64,000 nt of DNA from Paenirhizobium daejeonense (GTDB taxonomy: Bacteria; Pseudomonadota; Alphaproteobacteria; Rhizobiales; Rhizobiaceae). Every line of letters starts with the position of its first letter. Position 1 is the stretch's first letter. The notes below the pieces were generated by a model. It was not told the DNA's origin. It ran no database searches and was given only the letters and a program-made list of their open reading frames with translations. The position numbers were made by a program, and so were the translations under genes. Below, piece by piece: positions 8,448-17,901 of this stretch. The stretch covers positions 310,001 through 374,000 of the forward strand of contig NZ_JACLAL010000005.1 of NCBI RefSeq assembly GCF_014280875.1, in the 5' to 3' direction.

Positions 8448-9893
8448 GTGACCATGGGCGCAGGCCACAACAAGCTTTCGGTTTTCCCGGCCTTCTTCAA
8501 GGTCGAGGATGCGGCTGTCGCCATTTTTGGCGACGGCGCGGAGGCTTTTGCCAAGGCGCGGCTGCTGCGCAACACCAGGGCGCGCATCATTGCCCATGCT
8601 GTCGCTCCCGAAACTGACTACGCGGATTTTCTGGAGCGCCACGCGATCGAGCGGGTGGCGCAGTCTTTCCATTCCGGCCAGGTCGATGGCGCTGCGCTGG
8701 TCTTTGCCGCGACGGGTGATGCGGAGCTGGATCGCAGGATTGTCGCCGCTGCCCGCGCGTGCCGGATCCCGGCCAATGCGGTCGATCAGCCCGAGTACTG
8801 CGATTTTTACACGCCCGCTCTGGTGAATCGCGCGCCGATAGCGGTTGCCATCGGAACGGAGGGTGCCGGTCCGGTTCTCGCACAAATGATCCGTGCCGAG
8901 ATCGATCGCCGTCTGCCTCGGTCGCTTGGTCGTGTTGCCCGACTGGCGGAAGAGTTTCGTGCCAGCGTGGAGCGCAGCGTTCCGCGCGGCACCATGCGTC
9001 GCAAGTTCTGGCGGCGTTTCTTCAGCGGCGATGTCGCCGATGCCGTGGGCGAGGGCGATATCGCTAATGCCCGACGCAACGCGGTGCGCTTGATCGCCGA
9101 GAGCGGCGAGCGCGAACCCGGTCGGGTGTTTCTTGTCGGTGCCGGTCCGGGTGCCGAGGATCTCCTGACGCTGCGCGCGCACAGGCTGCTGATGGAAGCC
9201 GATGTCATCGTCCATGATGCTCTGGTGCCGCAGGCCGTTATCGATATGGGCCGGCGGGATGCCGATCGCATTGCTGTTGGCAAGCGCAAGGGCTGCCATT
9301 CGAAGTCGCAGGAAGAAATCAACGACCTGCTGGTCGAGCTTGGTCGCGAGGGCAGGCGCGTCGTTCGCCTGAAGTCTGGCGATCCGCTGGTCTTCGGTCG
9401 TGCCGGCGAGGAAATGGCGGCGTTGCGCGCCGCGGGCGTCGCCTATGAAATCGTGCCGGGTATCACCTCGGCCTTTGCCGCGGCCGCCGATTTCGAACTG
9501 CCGCTGACGCTTCGCGGCGTTGCCTCTTCGCTGGTCTTCACCACCGGGCATGACCTGCATGGCGAAACGTTGCCCGATTGGGCGCGTCTTGCTCTCTCTG
9601 GCGCAACCGTCGCGGTCTATATGGGCCGCAGTGTCGCGGCATCCGTCGCCACCCGGTTGATGGCGGCCGGCCTTGATCGAGATACCACCGTAGCCGTCGT
9701 CGAAAATGCCGGTCGCGCTCATAGTCGCCTGTTCCATGGCACGCTGGATGAATTGCCGGTGCTTGAAGACCGCGCTGAGCTGACCGGCCCGGTAATGGTC
9801 ATCATCGGCGATGCCGTTGCCGGCGGCAATTTCTCCCGTTCCGAACCGCTGCGCGGCAAGATCGCCAGCCTTTCCCCCTTCGAGAGGACCTGA
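8448..9893 (+). CDS. cysG: CysG siroheme synthase (multifunctional)
   Basis: 481 residues from GTG 8448; ATG 8454 is an equally possible start. The N-terminal ~210 residues are the precorrin-2 dehydrogenase/sirohydrochlorin ferrochelatase part (nucleotide loop FGDGAEAFAKARLL). The C-terminal part is uroporphyrinogen-III C-methyltransferase, with VFLVGAGPGAEDLLTLRA, VRLKSGDPLVFGRAGEE and VPGITSAFAAAA. It makes siroheme, the cofactor of the sulfite reductase two genes downstream. First gene of the sulfur cluster; only 1 bp separates its stop from the next ATG. Confidence 0.95.
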   Translation: MTMGAGHNKLSVFPAFFKVEDAAVAIFGDGAEAFAKARLLRNTRARIIAHAVAPETDYADFLERHAIERVAQSFHSGQVDGAALVFAATGDAELDRRIVAAARACRIPANAVDQPEYCDFYTPALVNRAPIAVAIGTEGAGPVLAQMIRAEIDRRLPRSLGRVARLAEEFRASVERSVPRGTMRRKFWRRFFSGDVADAVGEGDIANARRNAVRLIAESGEREPGRVFLVGAGPGAEDLLTLRAHRLLMEADVIVHDALVPQAVIDMGRRDADRIAVGKRKGCHSKSQEEINDLLVELGREGRRVVRLKSGDPLVFGRAGEEMAALRAAGVAYEIVPGITSAFAAAADFELPLTLRGVASSLVFTTGHDLHGETLPDWARLALSGATVAVYMGRSVAASVATRLMAAGLDRDTTVAVVENAGRAHSRLFHGTLDELPVLEDRAELTGPVMVIIGDAVAGGNFSRSEPLRGKIASLSPFERT

Positions 9894-9894
9894 C

Positions 9895-10209
9895 ATGGCC
9901 CAGAAAGTCTTGACCGCCAACCGCCTTGGCGACGGTATCGCCGTATGGCTCGATGCCAACGGCCAGTGGACGGAAAAACTGCAGGATGCCTTCGTTGCCC
10001 GGCATGCCGAAGCGATTGCCGCGCTCGAGGAAGCCGGTCGCCAGTCCTTCGCCAGCAACATCGTGCTTGACGTGAATGTCATCGATGTCGAGGAGAAGGA
10101 CGGTGTGCTGTGGCCGCTGCGTCTGCGCGAACGTATCCGCGCCGAAGGTCCCACCATCCCCTATGCGGACGGCCATGGCCATGCCGATCCCGATTTCATT
10201 GCCGCCTGA
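9895..10209 (+). CDS. DUF2849 small protein of the sulfite-reduction cluster
   Basis: 104 residues from ATG 9895, which follows the cysG stop by one base with GAGAGGACC as ribosome-binding site. No catalytic motif seen; sequence is acidic towards the C-terminus (PYADGHGHADPDF). DUF2849 proteins occur almost only between cysG and cysI in alphaproteobacteria, so a role as assembly factor or redox partner of the reductase is a reasonable inference, not shown. cysI starts 8 bp later. Confidence 0.85.
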   Translation: MAQKVLTANRLGDGIAVWLDANGQWTEKLQDAFVARHAEAIAALEEAGRQSFASNIVLDVNVIDVEEKDGVLWPLRLRERIRAEGPTIPYADGHGHADPDFIAA

Positions 10210-10217
10210 GGACAGAC

Positions 10218-11888
10218 ATGTATCGTTACGATGAATTCGACCACGCTTTCGTTTCTGCTCGCGTCGAGCAGTTTCGCGATCAGGTGCAGCGTCGTCTGAG
10301 TGGTGAGATCGCCGACGACGCCTTCCGTCCGTTGCGCCTGATGAACGGCGTCTACCTGCAACTTCATGCCTACATGCTGCGCGTCGCCATTCCCTATGGC
10401 ACGCTGAATTCGAAGCAGATGCGCATGCTGGCCCATGTCGCCCGCAAGTATGACCGTGGCTATGGTCATTTCACCACACGGCAGAACATCCAGTACAACT
10501 GGCCGAAGCTTTCCGACACGCCCGATATCCTTTCGGATCTGGCAGGCGTCGAGATGCACGCCATCCAGACCTCGGGCAACTGCATTCGGAACGTGACCGC
10601 CGACCATTTCGCCGGCGCTGCCGCCGACGAGGTCGCCGATCCGCGTCCCTACGCCGAAATCCTGCGCCAGTGGTCTTCGGTTCATCCCGAGTTTTCCTTC
10701 CTGCCGCGCAAGTTCAAGATCGCCGTCACCGGCGCTCCGCGCGACCGCGCCGCAATCCAGGTGCACGACATCGGCCTGCATTTGAAGAAGGACGAGGCCG
10801 GTAATCTCGGCTTTGCCGTCTATGTCGGTGGCGGGCAGGGCCGTACGCCGCTGATCGCCAAGAAGATCCGCGACTTCCTGCCGGAAGAAGACCTGCTGAC
10901 CTATGTGACCGCGATCGTCCGCGTCTACAATCTGCATGGTCGTCGCGACAACAAGTACAAGGCGCGCATCAAGATCCTCGTCCACGAGACGGGCGTCGAG
11001 GAACTGACCCGGCAGGTCGAGGCCGAGTTCGACCACATCCGTGATGGTGAACTGAAGCTGCCGGACGCCGATATCCGCGCCATCGAGAACTATTTCGCTC
11101 CGCCGGTTCTGTCCGACCGACCGGAAGGCTGGGAAGCGCTGGCCCGTGCGAAGAAGGCCGATGCCGCCTTCTCATCCTGGGCGAGCCAGAACGTGCAACC
11201 ACATACCCATCCCGACTACGGCATGGTGACGATTTCGCTGAAGCCCATCGGTGGCACGCCGGGTGATGCGTCCGACAAGCAGATGGATGTCGTGGCGGAT
11301 GTTGCCGAACGCTACGCGCAGGACGAGATCCGTGTCAGCCATGAACAGAACCTCATTCTGCCGCATGTGGCGCTGGCCGATCTCTACAGCGTCTATCAGG
11401 CACTGGAGGCTTCCGGCCTCGCAACCGCCAATGCCGGCCTCATCACGGATATCATCGCCTGTCCCGGCCTGGACTATTGCGCGCTAGCGAATGCCCGCTC
11501 GATCCCGGTAGCACAGGAAATTTCGAAGCGTTTCGGCTCGCCGGCCCGTCAGGCTGAAATCGGCGAATTGAAGATCAAGATTTCCGGCTGCATCAATGCC
11601 TGCGGCCATCACCATGTCGGGCATATCGGATTGTTGGGCGTCGAGAAGAAGGGTGCCGAACTCTATCAGATTACGCTTGGCGGTTCCGGCGACGAGAACA
11701 CGTCGATCGGGGAGATCATCGGTCGTGGCTTCGAACCGGATCGCGTGACGGACGCCGTGGAGCGGATCGTCGATATCTATCTCGGCCTGCGCCTTGAGCC
11801 GAAGGAAACTTTCCTCGAAGCCTATCGTCGTGTCGGTCCGAAGCCATTCAAGGATGCCCTTTACGGCGAAGCCGCCGAATCCGCCTGA
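10218..11888 (+). CDS. cysI: CysI-type sulfite/nitrite reductase hemoprotein
   Basis: 556 residues from ATG 10218. The siroheme-[4Fe-4S] cysteines are at ACPGLDYCALAN (C-x5-C) and SGCINACGHHH (C-x3-C). Sulfite/nitrite reductase half-domains are repeated twice, the first holding the Arg/Lys-rich substrate region GHFTTRQNIQYNW. Reduces sulfite to sulfide in six-electron steps for cysteine synthesis. Assigned to sulfite rather than nitrite from cysG, DUF2849 and DUF934 around it. Electrons probably come through ferredoxin and the reductase encoded at 12587. Confidence 0.92.
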   Translation: MYRYDEFDHAFVSARVEQFRDQVQRRLSGEIADDAFRPLRLMNGVYLQLHAYMLRVAIPYGTLNSKQMRMLAHVARKYDRGYGHFTTRQNIQYNWPKLSDTPDILSDLAGVEMHAIQTSGNCIRNVTADHFAGAAADEVADPRPYAEILRQWSSVHPEFSFLPRKFKIAVTGAPRDRAAIQVHDIGLHLKKDEAGNLGFAVYVGGGQGRTPLIAKKIRDFLPEEDLLTYVTAIVRVYNLHGRRDNKYKARIKILVHETGVEELTRQVEAEFDHIRDGELKLPDADIRAIENYFAPPVLSDRPEGWEALARAKKADAAFSSWASQNVQPHTHPDYGMVTISLKPIGGTPGDASDKQMDVVADVAERYAQDEIRVSHEQNLILPHVALADLYSVYQALEASGLATANAGLITDIIACPGLDYCALANARSIPVAQEISKRFGSPARQAEIGELKIKISGCINACGHHHVGHIGLLGVEKKGAELYQITLGGSGDENTSIGEIIGRGFEPDRVTDAVERIVDIYLGLRLEPKETFLEAYRRVGPKPFKDALYGEAAESA

Positions 11889-11898
11889 GGAATATGAA

Positions 11899-12411
11899 AT
11901 GAGCAAGATCTGGAAGGAAACCGGTTTCGTCGAGAATGACCGCTGGGTGATCGAAACCGAGGAGCGAAAGGCCGGCGAGGGCGAGCGCGCCGTCCTCGGT
12001 CTGGAAGCGTTCATCGCGGCTGCTGACGAGACCAATGAAGGCGGGTTTGGTGTATTGGTGTCTCCAGCTTGCGATGTCACCCGGCTGCAGCCCTATCTGG
12101 ACCGTATCGACCTGATTGCCGTCGCATTTCCAGCGTTCAATGATGGTCGTGGTTTCAGCCATGCAACGCTGCTGCGTAAGAGGCTGGGTTTCACCGGCGA
12201 AGTCCGCGCGGTGGGCGATGTCCTGATCGATCAGGTGCCCCTGATGTTGCGAACCGGATTCGACAGCTTTTCTGTGAGTAATGCGGTGGCTTTGAAACGC
12301 CTGGAGGAAGGACGCTTGCCGGGAATCGCCGAGCACTATCAGCCGACCGCCAGAGATTCCGCTATCGTCGGTGGGTTCAGCTGGCGTCGTCTGGGAACTG
12401 CTGGTGCATAA
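11899..12411 (+). CDS. DUF934 family protein
   Basis: 170 residues from ATG 11899, 10 bp after cysI. DUF934 proteins are widely linked to cysI/cysH clusters; their biochemical role is unknown. Conserved-looking blocks are DLIAVAFPAFNDGRGFSHA and LLRKRLGFTGEVRAVGDVL. The cysH gene often found beside this family is absent from the window. A 175-bp gap follows before the reductase. Confidence 0.85.
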   Translation: MSKIWKETGFVENDRWVIETEERKAGEGERAVLGLEAFIAAADETNEGGFGVLVSPACDVTRLQPYLDRIDLIAVAFPAFNDGRGFSHATLLRKRLGFTGEVRAVGDVLIDQVPLMLRTGFDSFSVSNAVALKRLEEGRLPGIAEHYQPTARDSAIVGGFSWRRLGTAGA

Positions 12412-12586
12412 AGATATAAAATAGGATATGTGAGCGGCGACCTTTGAGGGAAGTCAAGGACGCTGCGATATCCATGGTGCATGGGATCGGTACCAAGACT
12501 TCATCCCGATGCAATTGTGGAATGCGGCGGTCTGGTTTATAGGCTGTTCGCGACTGGATCGAAAGACGGATAGGATCGACAAGCCT

Positions 12587-13399
12587 ATGAATGCTCCCGC
12601 CAAGACAGACAATGCCGAACTGATAGTGCCGGAAGGCGTGTATGCGGAAACCGTACTCAGCGTCACGCACTATACCGATCGTCTGTTTCGTTTCCGCATG
12701 ACCCGTCCGGCCGGCTTCCGCTTCCGGTCCGGCGAGTTCGCCATGATCGGGCTGATGGTGGGCGAAAAACCTGTCTATCGCGCCTATTCGATCGCGAGCC
12801 CGGCCTGGGACGAGGAACTGGAGTTCTTCTCGATCAAGGTTCCGGATGGTCCGCTGACCCAGCATCTCCAGCGTATCCAGCCGGGTGACCGGGTGCTGAT
12901 GCGCAAGAAGCCGACCGGCACGCTGGTGCTTGATGCGCTGACCCCGGGCAAGCGCCTCTACATGTTTTCGACCGGTACCGGCATCGCACCTTTCGCAAGC
13001 CTGATTCGCGATCCGGAGACCTATGAAAAGTTCGAGGAAGTGATCCTTACGCATACTTGCCGCGAGGTTGCTGAGCTGAAATACGGCTTCGATCTCGTCG
13101 AGGAGATCCGTAATCACGAATTTCTCAATGAAATCGTTGGCGACAAGCTCAAGCACTACGCGACTGTCACCCGCGAAGATTTTCCGTTCAAGGGCCGCAT
13201 CACCGACTTGATGGAGAGCGGCAAGCTTTATTCCGATCTGGGTGTGCCGCCGCTGGATCCGGCTGTCGACCGAGGCATGATCTGCGGTTCCTCGGCAATG
13301 CTGAAGGACACCAAGGCTCTGCTGGAAAAGGCCGGCCTCAATGAAGGTGCCAACAACAAGCCCGCAGAGTTCGTGATCGAGCGTGCATTCGTCGGGTGA
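12587..13399 (+). CDS. fpr: Ferredoxin-NADP+ reductase
   Basis: 270 residues from ATG 12587 (the open frame extends 26 codons further up but without conserved sequence). FAD-binding motif RAYSIASP, NADP-binding motif STGTGIAPFASLIRD, and a C-terminal end in VERAFVG-like form (VIERAFVG) place it in the bacterial subclass of FNR. It moves electrons between NADPH and ferredoxin or flavodoxin. Position after cysI suggests it powers sulfite reduction, though in rhizobia it also serves oxidative stress responses. Followed by a strong terminator. Confidence 0.92.
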   Translation: MNAPAKTDNAELIVPEGVYAETVLSVTHYTDRLFRFRMTRPAGFRFRSGEFAMIGLMVGEKPVYRAYSIASPAWDEELEFFSIKVPDGPLTQHLQRIQPGDRVLMRKKPTGTLVLDALTPGKRLYMFSTGTGIAPFASLIRDPETYEKFEEVILTHTCREVAELKYGFDLVEEIRNHEFLNEIVGDKLKHYATVTREDFPFKGRITDLMESGKLYSDLGVPPLDPAVDRGMICGSSAMLKDTKALLEKAGLNEGANNKPAEFVIERAFVG

Positions 13400-13416
13400 T
13401 CACCTTGGATATCCTG

Positions 13417-13449
13417 AGAAAACGCCCGGTCTTTGGCCGGGCGTTTTCT
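13417..13449. terminator. Bidirectional terminator between fpr and the GntR gene
   Basis: AGAAAACGCCCGG (13417-13429) pairs perfectly with CCGGGCGTTTTCT (13437-13449) around a 7-nt loop. The A/T ends give a U-tract in both directions, so it serves fpr on plus and the regulator on minus. Confidence 0.85.
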
Positions 13450-13458
13450 GTTGCTGCG

Positions 13459-14082
13459 TCAGTTTTCGGTGAGATAGTCGATTAGCGCCTGCATTGCAGC
13501 TTCTGCCTCGTTGCCATCTCCCTGCTGTATGGCGCGGATGACCGCCACATGCAGCGACACGGAACGATCCATTCTGCTGTTGGTGGCTTTCGCGAACCAG
13601 AGACGACGTGAGTGGGAAAGCAGAGGCTCTAGCGCCGAGATCAGGAAACTGTTGGGGCAGGCGTCTTCTATGATTTCATCGAACTGCTTGTCTGCAGTGA
13701 AGAAGGCGTCGAAATCGCCGGCGGCGGCGGCTCCGGTCATTGCCTTGGCGCATTCGACAAGGGCGGTACGATGATTCACATCGGCGTTTTCTGCCACCAG
13801 TCTTGCCGCGTAGGGCTCCAGGCGACGCCTGACCGCCATGATCGCCTGATGATCCTCGTTATGGATTTCCGATATCTGGAGGCCGACCCGCGGCTTCACG
13901 ACAATCAGCCCCTGCCACTCCAGTTTCTGGATGGCCTCACGCACTGGGGTTCGGCCGAAGCCAGACAAATCGATAAGTTGTCGTTCGTTCACCAGGGCGC
14001 CGGGCGCCAGCTTCAGTGTGACGATCAGCTGCTCGAGCGTGAGATAGGCAAGGTGACTTTGCGAGCCGGCAGGTTTCGGCAT
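13459..14082 (-). CDS. GntR/FCD-type transcriptional regulator
   Basis: 207 residues from ATG 14082. This start is chosen over an upstream in-frame one at 14115 because GGAGG lies 5 nt before it and because a palindrome that looks like the operator (14095-14104) would otherwise be coding. N-terminal winged helix (ALVNERQLIDLSGFGRTPVREAI, trimmed at both ends) and an all-helical FCD effector domain (RRLEPYAARLVAENA) make it FadR-subfamily. Ligand unknown; such proteins usually sense organic acids. It lies 225 bp downstream of an EamA transporter on the same strand with its own leader. Confidence 0.88.
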   Translation of the reverse strand: MPKPAGSQSHLAYLTLEQLIVTLKLAPGALVNERQLIDLSGFGRTPVREAIQKLEWQGLIVVKPRVGLQISEIHNEDHQAIMAVRRRLEPYAARLVAENADVNHRTALVECAKAMTGAAAAGDFDAFFTADKQFDEIIEDACPNSFLISALEPLLSHSRRLWFAKATNSRMDRSVSLHVAVIRAIQQGDGNEAEAAMQALIDYLTEN

Positions 14083-14094
14083 GGCATCCTCCGC

Positions 14095-14151
14095 TGATAT
14101 ATCAAATACTGCCATGTCGTAATCGAGACAGTAAGATGCTGTGATATATCA
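14095..14151. promoter_or_regulatory. Pair of identical palindromes, likely GntR operators
   Basis: TGATATATCA, a perfect 10-bp palindrome, occurs at 14095-14104 and again at 14142-14151, centres 47 bp apart, directly upstream of the GntR-family start. Paired identical dyads around the leader fit autoregulation with looping or two-dimer binding. The exact promoter between them is not clear. Confidence 0.65.
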
Positions 14152-14307
14152 TAAGCCCAAGAGCACCACCGTCAACAATTTCTAACGTATTTCCAACCCG
14201 GCAGTGTACTCCCGGAATCTGTGGAAAAAGCACATCTGGGTCGTGCGATTGTTGGTGTTCTGAAGTCATGCACGATCTTCAGGCTGAGCCGCGGCCGTTG
14301 GCGGGGG

Positions 14308-15246
14308 CTATGCCGAGTTTTCATCCTCCGGCTTGATGGCCAGCGCTGCCTGGCTATTTCCAGCAACCGGCGGCGGAAGGGTAACGCCGCGCGCGCGTTC
14401 ACGTGACAGCGTCAGCAGACCAGAACCGATGATCAACACGATGCCGATCAGCATCGGCGTATCGACATGGTCGCCGAAGATCAGGTAGCCGAATAAGATT
14501 GCCCAGAGCATCTGGCTGTACTGCGTTGGTCCAACGACCGCGGCCGGTGCGTAGAAGGCAGCATACATCAGCAGCACGTTGCCCAGGGCGGCAAGCAGGC
14601 CGTAACCCGCAAGCAGCAACCATTCCTCGCCGCTTGGCCATGTGAAATACGGGATCATGGCGACGCCACAGACCAGTAGAGTTCCAAGAAGGCCTGCGCC
14701 GTAGAGCGAGATGTTCTTTTCGGATGGTCCGATCGCCCGGAAGATGACGATAGACAGCGCACCGCCGAGACCAGCGAACACGGCGCCCAGATGTCCGATC
14801 GACAATTCCCGGAAGCCCGGTCGCAAGACGACGAGAACGCCGAGAAAGCCGATGATGACGGCGCTCCAGCGTTTGATCCCGACAGATTCCTTCAGGAAGA
14901 TCACCGACATGATGGTGACGAAGGACGGCAGCAGGAAGATCAGACAGAAGGCTTCTGCCATGGAGAGGTGTGTGAAGGCAGTCACGCTGCCGATCGTACC
15001 CAGTCCTGCGGAAACGAAGCGCAGGACCCAGAGAGGCCTATTGGTCGTCCTGACGATATCAAGCCATTGGTCGTTACGCTTTAGGAGGAAGGGCAGGGCG
15101 AACAGGCCGAAACAGGCGCCGAAGAAACCGGATTCGAGTGGAGAGAGACGTCCTTCAATCAGCTTGACGCTTGCATCGCTGATGGAGAACGCGGCAAAGG
15201 ACGCGAAGGCAATAAGAATGCCTCGAAGGATGAGATCTGAGCGCAC
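14308..15246 (-). CDS. EamA/DMT-family transporter
   Basis: 312 residues with about ten hydrophobic spans in two EamA repeats (e.g. SIVIFRAIGP in the middle, VVGPTQYSQMLWAILFGYLI in the second). Drug/metabolite exporter superfamily; substrate not predictable. Lies 58 bp downstream of the FrnE-like gene, same strand, so co-transcription is possible. The C-terminal cytoplasmic tail is basic then acidic. Confidence 0.85.
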   Translation of the reverse strand: MRSDLILRGILIAFASFAAFSISDASVKLIEGRLSPLESGFFGACFGLFALPFLLKRNDQWLDIVRTTNRPLWVLRFVSAGLGTIGSVTAFTHLSMAEAFCLIFLLPSFVTIMSVIFLKESVGIKRWSAVIIGFLGVLVVLRPGFRELSIGHLGAVFAGLGGALSIVIFRAIGPSEKNISLYGAGLLGTLLVCGVAMIPYFTWPSGEEWLLLAGYGLLAALGNVLLMYAAFYAPAAVVGPTQYSQMLWAILFGYLIFGDHVDTPMLIGIVLIIGSGLLTLSRERARGVTLPPPVAGNSQAALAIKPEDENSA

Positions 15247-15304
15247 GGCGAATTGAAGTCCTGGGGGAGGATGAACCCGTGCTTAGGATCGTTCCTGCCG
15301 CGCG

Positions 15305-15976
15305 TCAATTGAGTTTTGCAAGCGCTTCGGATTTCATTCTCGCAATATCACGCAGTGCATTGACGATGACGTCAGGGGTCTGGGCTCCGCTGACCGCATA
15401 TTGCTGGTCGAAGATGAAGAACGGCACGCCGTTGACGCCCATCTGCCGGGCCGCATCGATTTCGCCGAGTACCTCGGCCTTGTCGGAATCGCTTTCCAGC
15501 AACTGCATGATCACATCGCGATCAAGGCCGGCCGATTCGGCGATGTCCGCCAGGACGGCCTTGTCCCCTACGTTACGACCCTCTTCGAAATTGGCCTTGA
15601 ACAGCGCGGATACGACACGCTCCTGCACTTCGCGTCCTTCGACGCCGGCCCAATGGATCAGGCGGTGAGCGTCAAGTGTGTTCGGTCCAATCTTGATCGC
15701 CTCGAAATTGAAGGTGATGCCGACCTCGCGGCCGAGCGCGCTGAGCTGCTCATGGCCTCGATCCATATTGGCCTTGCCGCCGAGCTTTTTTGCAAGCTCG
15801 ACCTGCTGGTCCACACCTTCTGGCGGATAGTCGGGATTGAGCTGGTAGGGGCGCCAGTTGATGTCCACGCCGATCTCGTCCTGAACTTCGGCGATTGCGA
15901 GGTCGAGCCTTGCCTTGCCAAGATAGCACCACGGGCAGACGACGTCCGAAACGAGGTCGATGGTGATACGCAGCAT
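15305..15976 (-). CDS. FrnE-like DsbA-family oxidoreductase
   Basis: 223 residues. Thioredoxin fold with the active site CPWCYLGK near residue 15 and the FrnE/2-hydroxychromene isomerase layout; the cis-Pro region VNGVPFFIFDQQYAVSGAQ is present. No signal peptide, so cytoplasmic. FrnE-type proteins are disulfide isomerases linked to oxidative stress; the physiological substrate is unknown. Sits between a peptide-binding protein gene upstream and an EamA gene downstream, all minus strand. Confidence 0.85.
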   Translation of the reverse strand: MLRITIDLVSDVVCPWCYLGKARLDLAIAEVQDEIGVDINWRPYQLNPDYPPEGVDQQVELAKKLGGKANMDRGHEQLSALGREVGITFNFEAIKIGPNTLDAHRLIHWAGVEGREVQERVVSALFKANFEEGRNVGDKAVLADIAESAGLDRDVIMQLLESDSDKAEVLGEIDAARQMGVNGVPFFIFDQQYAVSGAQTPDVIVNALRDIARMKSEALAKLN

Positions 15977-16098
15977 GCTGGTTCCTTTCCGGCAGCGGGG
16001 TCGCGAATGGCATTCGTCGTCGCGAAGTAGGGTGAATTTGCACCCATTTCAACCGGTTACCGCTAAGTAACTATCTGACCCTCCGGCTTTTCCGATCC

Positions 16099-17901
16099 TT
16101 ATTGTGCCCGTGCATCCCACCAGACCGGCAACTGATAACCGTAGAGCGGGGTCTTTTCCGGCCGTCCCACATGTTTCCAGCGCGCCATCCATTGCTCGCC
16201 GACATGGTAGAGCGGCACCACATAGTGGCCAGCGACGAGAAGGCGGTCATAGGCCCGAACCGCTGCGCGGAAGTCCTCTGCACTGCGTGCATTGACAAGA
16301 GCGTCGATCATCCGGTCGATATCCGGATCGGCGACGCCGGCGTAGTTGAAACTGCCCTGCGCGTCGCGTGACGACGATCCCCAGCGGTTGATTTGCTCCG
16401 CGCCTGGTGAAAGCGACGAAGTGTACGCCTTGACGATCATGTCGTAGTCGAAGCTGTTGGAACGCGCCTGATACTGGGCGTCGTCCACTGTCCGGATCGA
16501 CATGGCGATGCCGATGAGGGAGAGCGCGCGCTGATAGGCGATCGCCATTTTCTCCTGCCCCTCGTTCTGGGTCATCACCTCGAAGGCGAGCTGGCGACCC
16601 GAAGCATCTACCATCTTGCCGCCCTTGATGGCATAGCCGGCTTTGTTGAGCAGGTTGACCGCCTCGCGCAGAACCTTGCGGTCCGCGCCCGAGCCGTCGG
16701 TTACCGGCATTGCATAGGTGCCGGCAAGGATTGCCGGATCGATGCGGTCCTTGGCGGTTCCAAGAAGCGTGATCTCCCGCTCGTCGGCCGCATTGCCGTA
16801 TGCGCCGAGGGCGGAGTTCTGCCAGAAGCTCTGGCTGCGCTTGAAGGCGCTGCTGTAGAGGTTCTTGTTGACCCATTCGAAGTCGAAGGCGAGCGACAGC
16901 GCCTCGCGGACGTCCTCGTTGGCAAAAAGCGAGCGCCGCGTGTTGAAGACGAAGCCCAGCATGCCGGATGGCAGTCCGGGCTGGAACGTCTCTTTCACGA
17001 CATCGCCGTTTTGGGCAGCCGGAAAGTCGTAAGCGCGCGCCCAATGGCCGGAATCACCCTCTGGATAGACATCGATGTCTCCCTTCTTGAAGGCTTCGAA
17101 CAGTGTCGAATCCTGCAGGAAGTATGTGACGGAGATTTCATCATAATTATCGAAACCGGCCTTGGACGGCAGGTCTTTGCCCCAATAGTTCGGATCCCGT
17201 TCCCAGGTGATCTTTTCGCCGGGCTTGATCGCCTTGATCTTGTAGGGGCCAGATGCCACCGGAACGGCCAGCGAGCTCTGGTCGAAAGTGGCTACATCCG
17301 TCGCATGTTTTGGCAGGATCGGCGACATGGCGATCATCAGCGGCGTTTCGCGGTTGGCCTTGTCGTTAAAGGTAAAGCGGACGCTGTTTTCTCCGACCTT
17401 TTCCAGCTTGTCGACCACGGCCATGCGCCGGTTATAGGGCGGTCGTCCCTTTTCCTGCAGCAGGTTGAAGGAGAAGATTACGTCCTCGGGCGTTACCGGC
17501 TTGCCGTCCTGCCAATGGGCCTTGGGATTGAGATTGAACTGGATGTAGGTGCGGTCGGCATCCATCTCCACCGTCTCGGCGAGAAGGCCATAAAGGGAAA
17601 ACGGCTCGTCGCTGGAGCGCGTCATCAACGATTCGTAGAACAGGTTCCCGTATTCCGGATCCCATATGCCGCGGGCCGTGGTGCGCATGCCTTTAAGCAC
17701 GAAGGGATTGAGGCTGTCGAACGTTCCGACGACGCCGTAATTGATCTTGCCGCCCTTCTTAACCTGTGGGTTGACATAGGGGAAACTCCGGTAACCGGCG
17801 TCGAGCGCCGGTTCGCCATGCATCGCGATGCCGTGGACCGGCTCGGCCTGGGCCAAACCGCAAAAGGGAAGAAAAATCAGACCGAGTAACAGTCGACGCA
17901 C
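16099..17901 (-). CDS. Periplasmic solute-binding protein, family 5 (YejA-like oligopeptide type)
   Basis: 600 residues from GTG 17901, preceded by AAAGAGGAAACGAC; the longer open frame upstream lacks a signal peptide start. The N-terminal RRLLLGLIFLPFCGLAQAEP is a cleavable signal peptide. SBP_bac_5 features include FPYVNPQVKKGGKINYGVV and GTFDSLNPFVLKG, the latter typical of YejA. It would deliver peptides to an ABC importer, but no permease or ATPase gene is next to it, so it is an orphan binding protein here. Confidence 0.88.
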   Translation of the reverse strand: MRRLLLGLIFLPFCGLAQAEPVHGIAMHGEPALDAGYRSFPYVNPQVKKGGKINYGVVGTFDSLNPFVLKGMRTTARGIWDPEYGNLFYESLMTRSSDEPFSLYGLLAETVEMDADRTYIQFNLNPKAHWQDGKPVTPEDVIFSFNLLQEKGRPPYNRRMAVVDKLEKVGENSVRFTFNDKANRETPLMIAMSPILPKHATDVATFDQSSLAVPVASGPYKIKAIKPGEKITWERDPNYWGKDLPSKAGFDNYDEISVTYFLQDSTLFEAFKKGDIDVYPEGDSGHWARAYDFPAAQNGDVVKETFQPGLPSGMLGFVFNTRRSLFANEDVREALSLAFDFEWVNKNLYSSAFKRSQSFWQNSALGAYGNAADEREITLLGTAKDRIDPAILAGTYAMPVTDGSGADRKVLREAVNLLNKAGYAIKGGKMVDASGRQLAFEVMTQNEGQEKMAIAYQRALSLIGIAMSIRTVDDAQYQARSNSFDYDMIVKAYTSSLSPGAEQINRWGSSSRDAQGSFNYAGVADPDIDRMIDALVNARSAEDFRAAVRAYDRLLVAGHYVVPLYHVGEQWMARWKHVGRPEKTPLYGYQLPVWWDARAQ

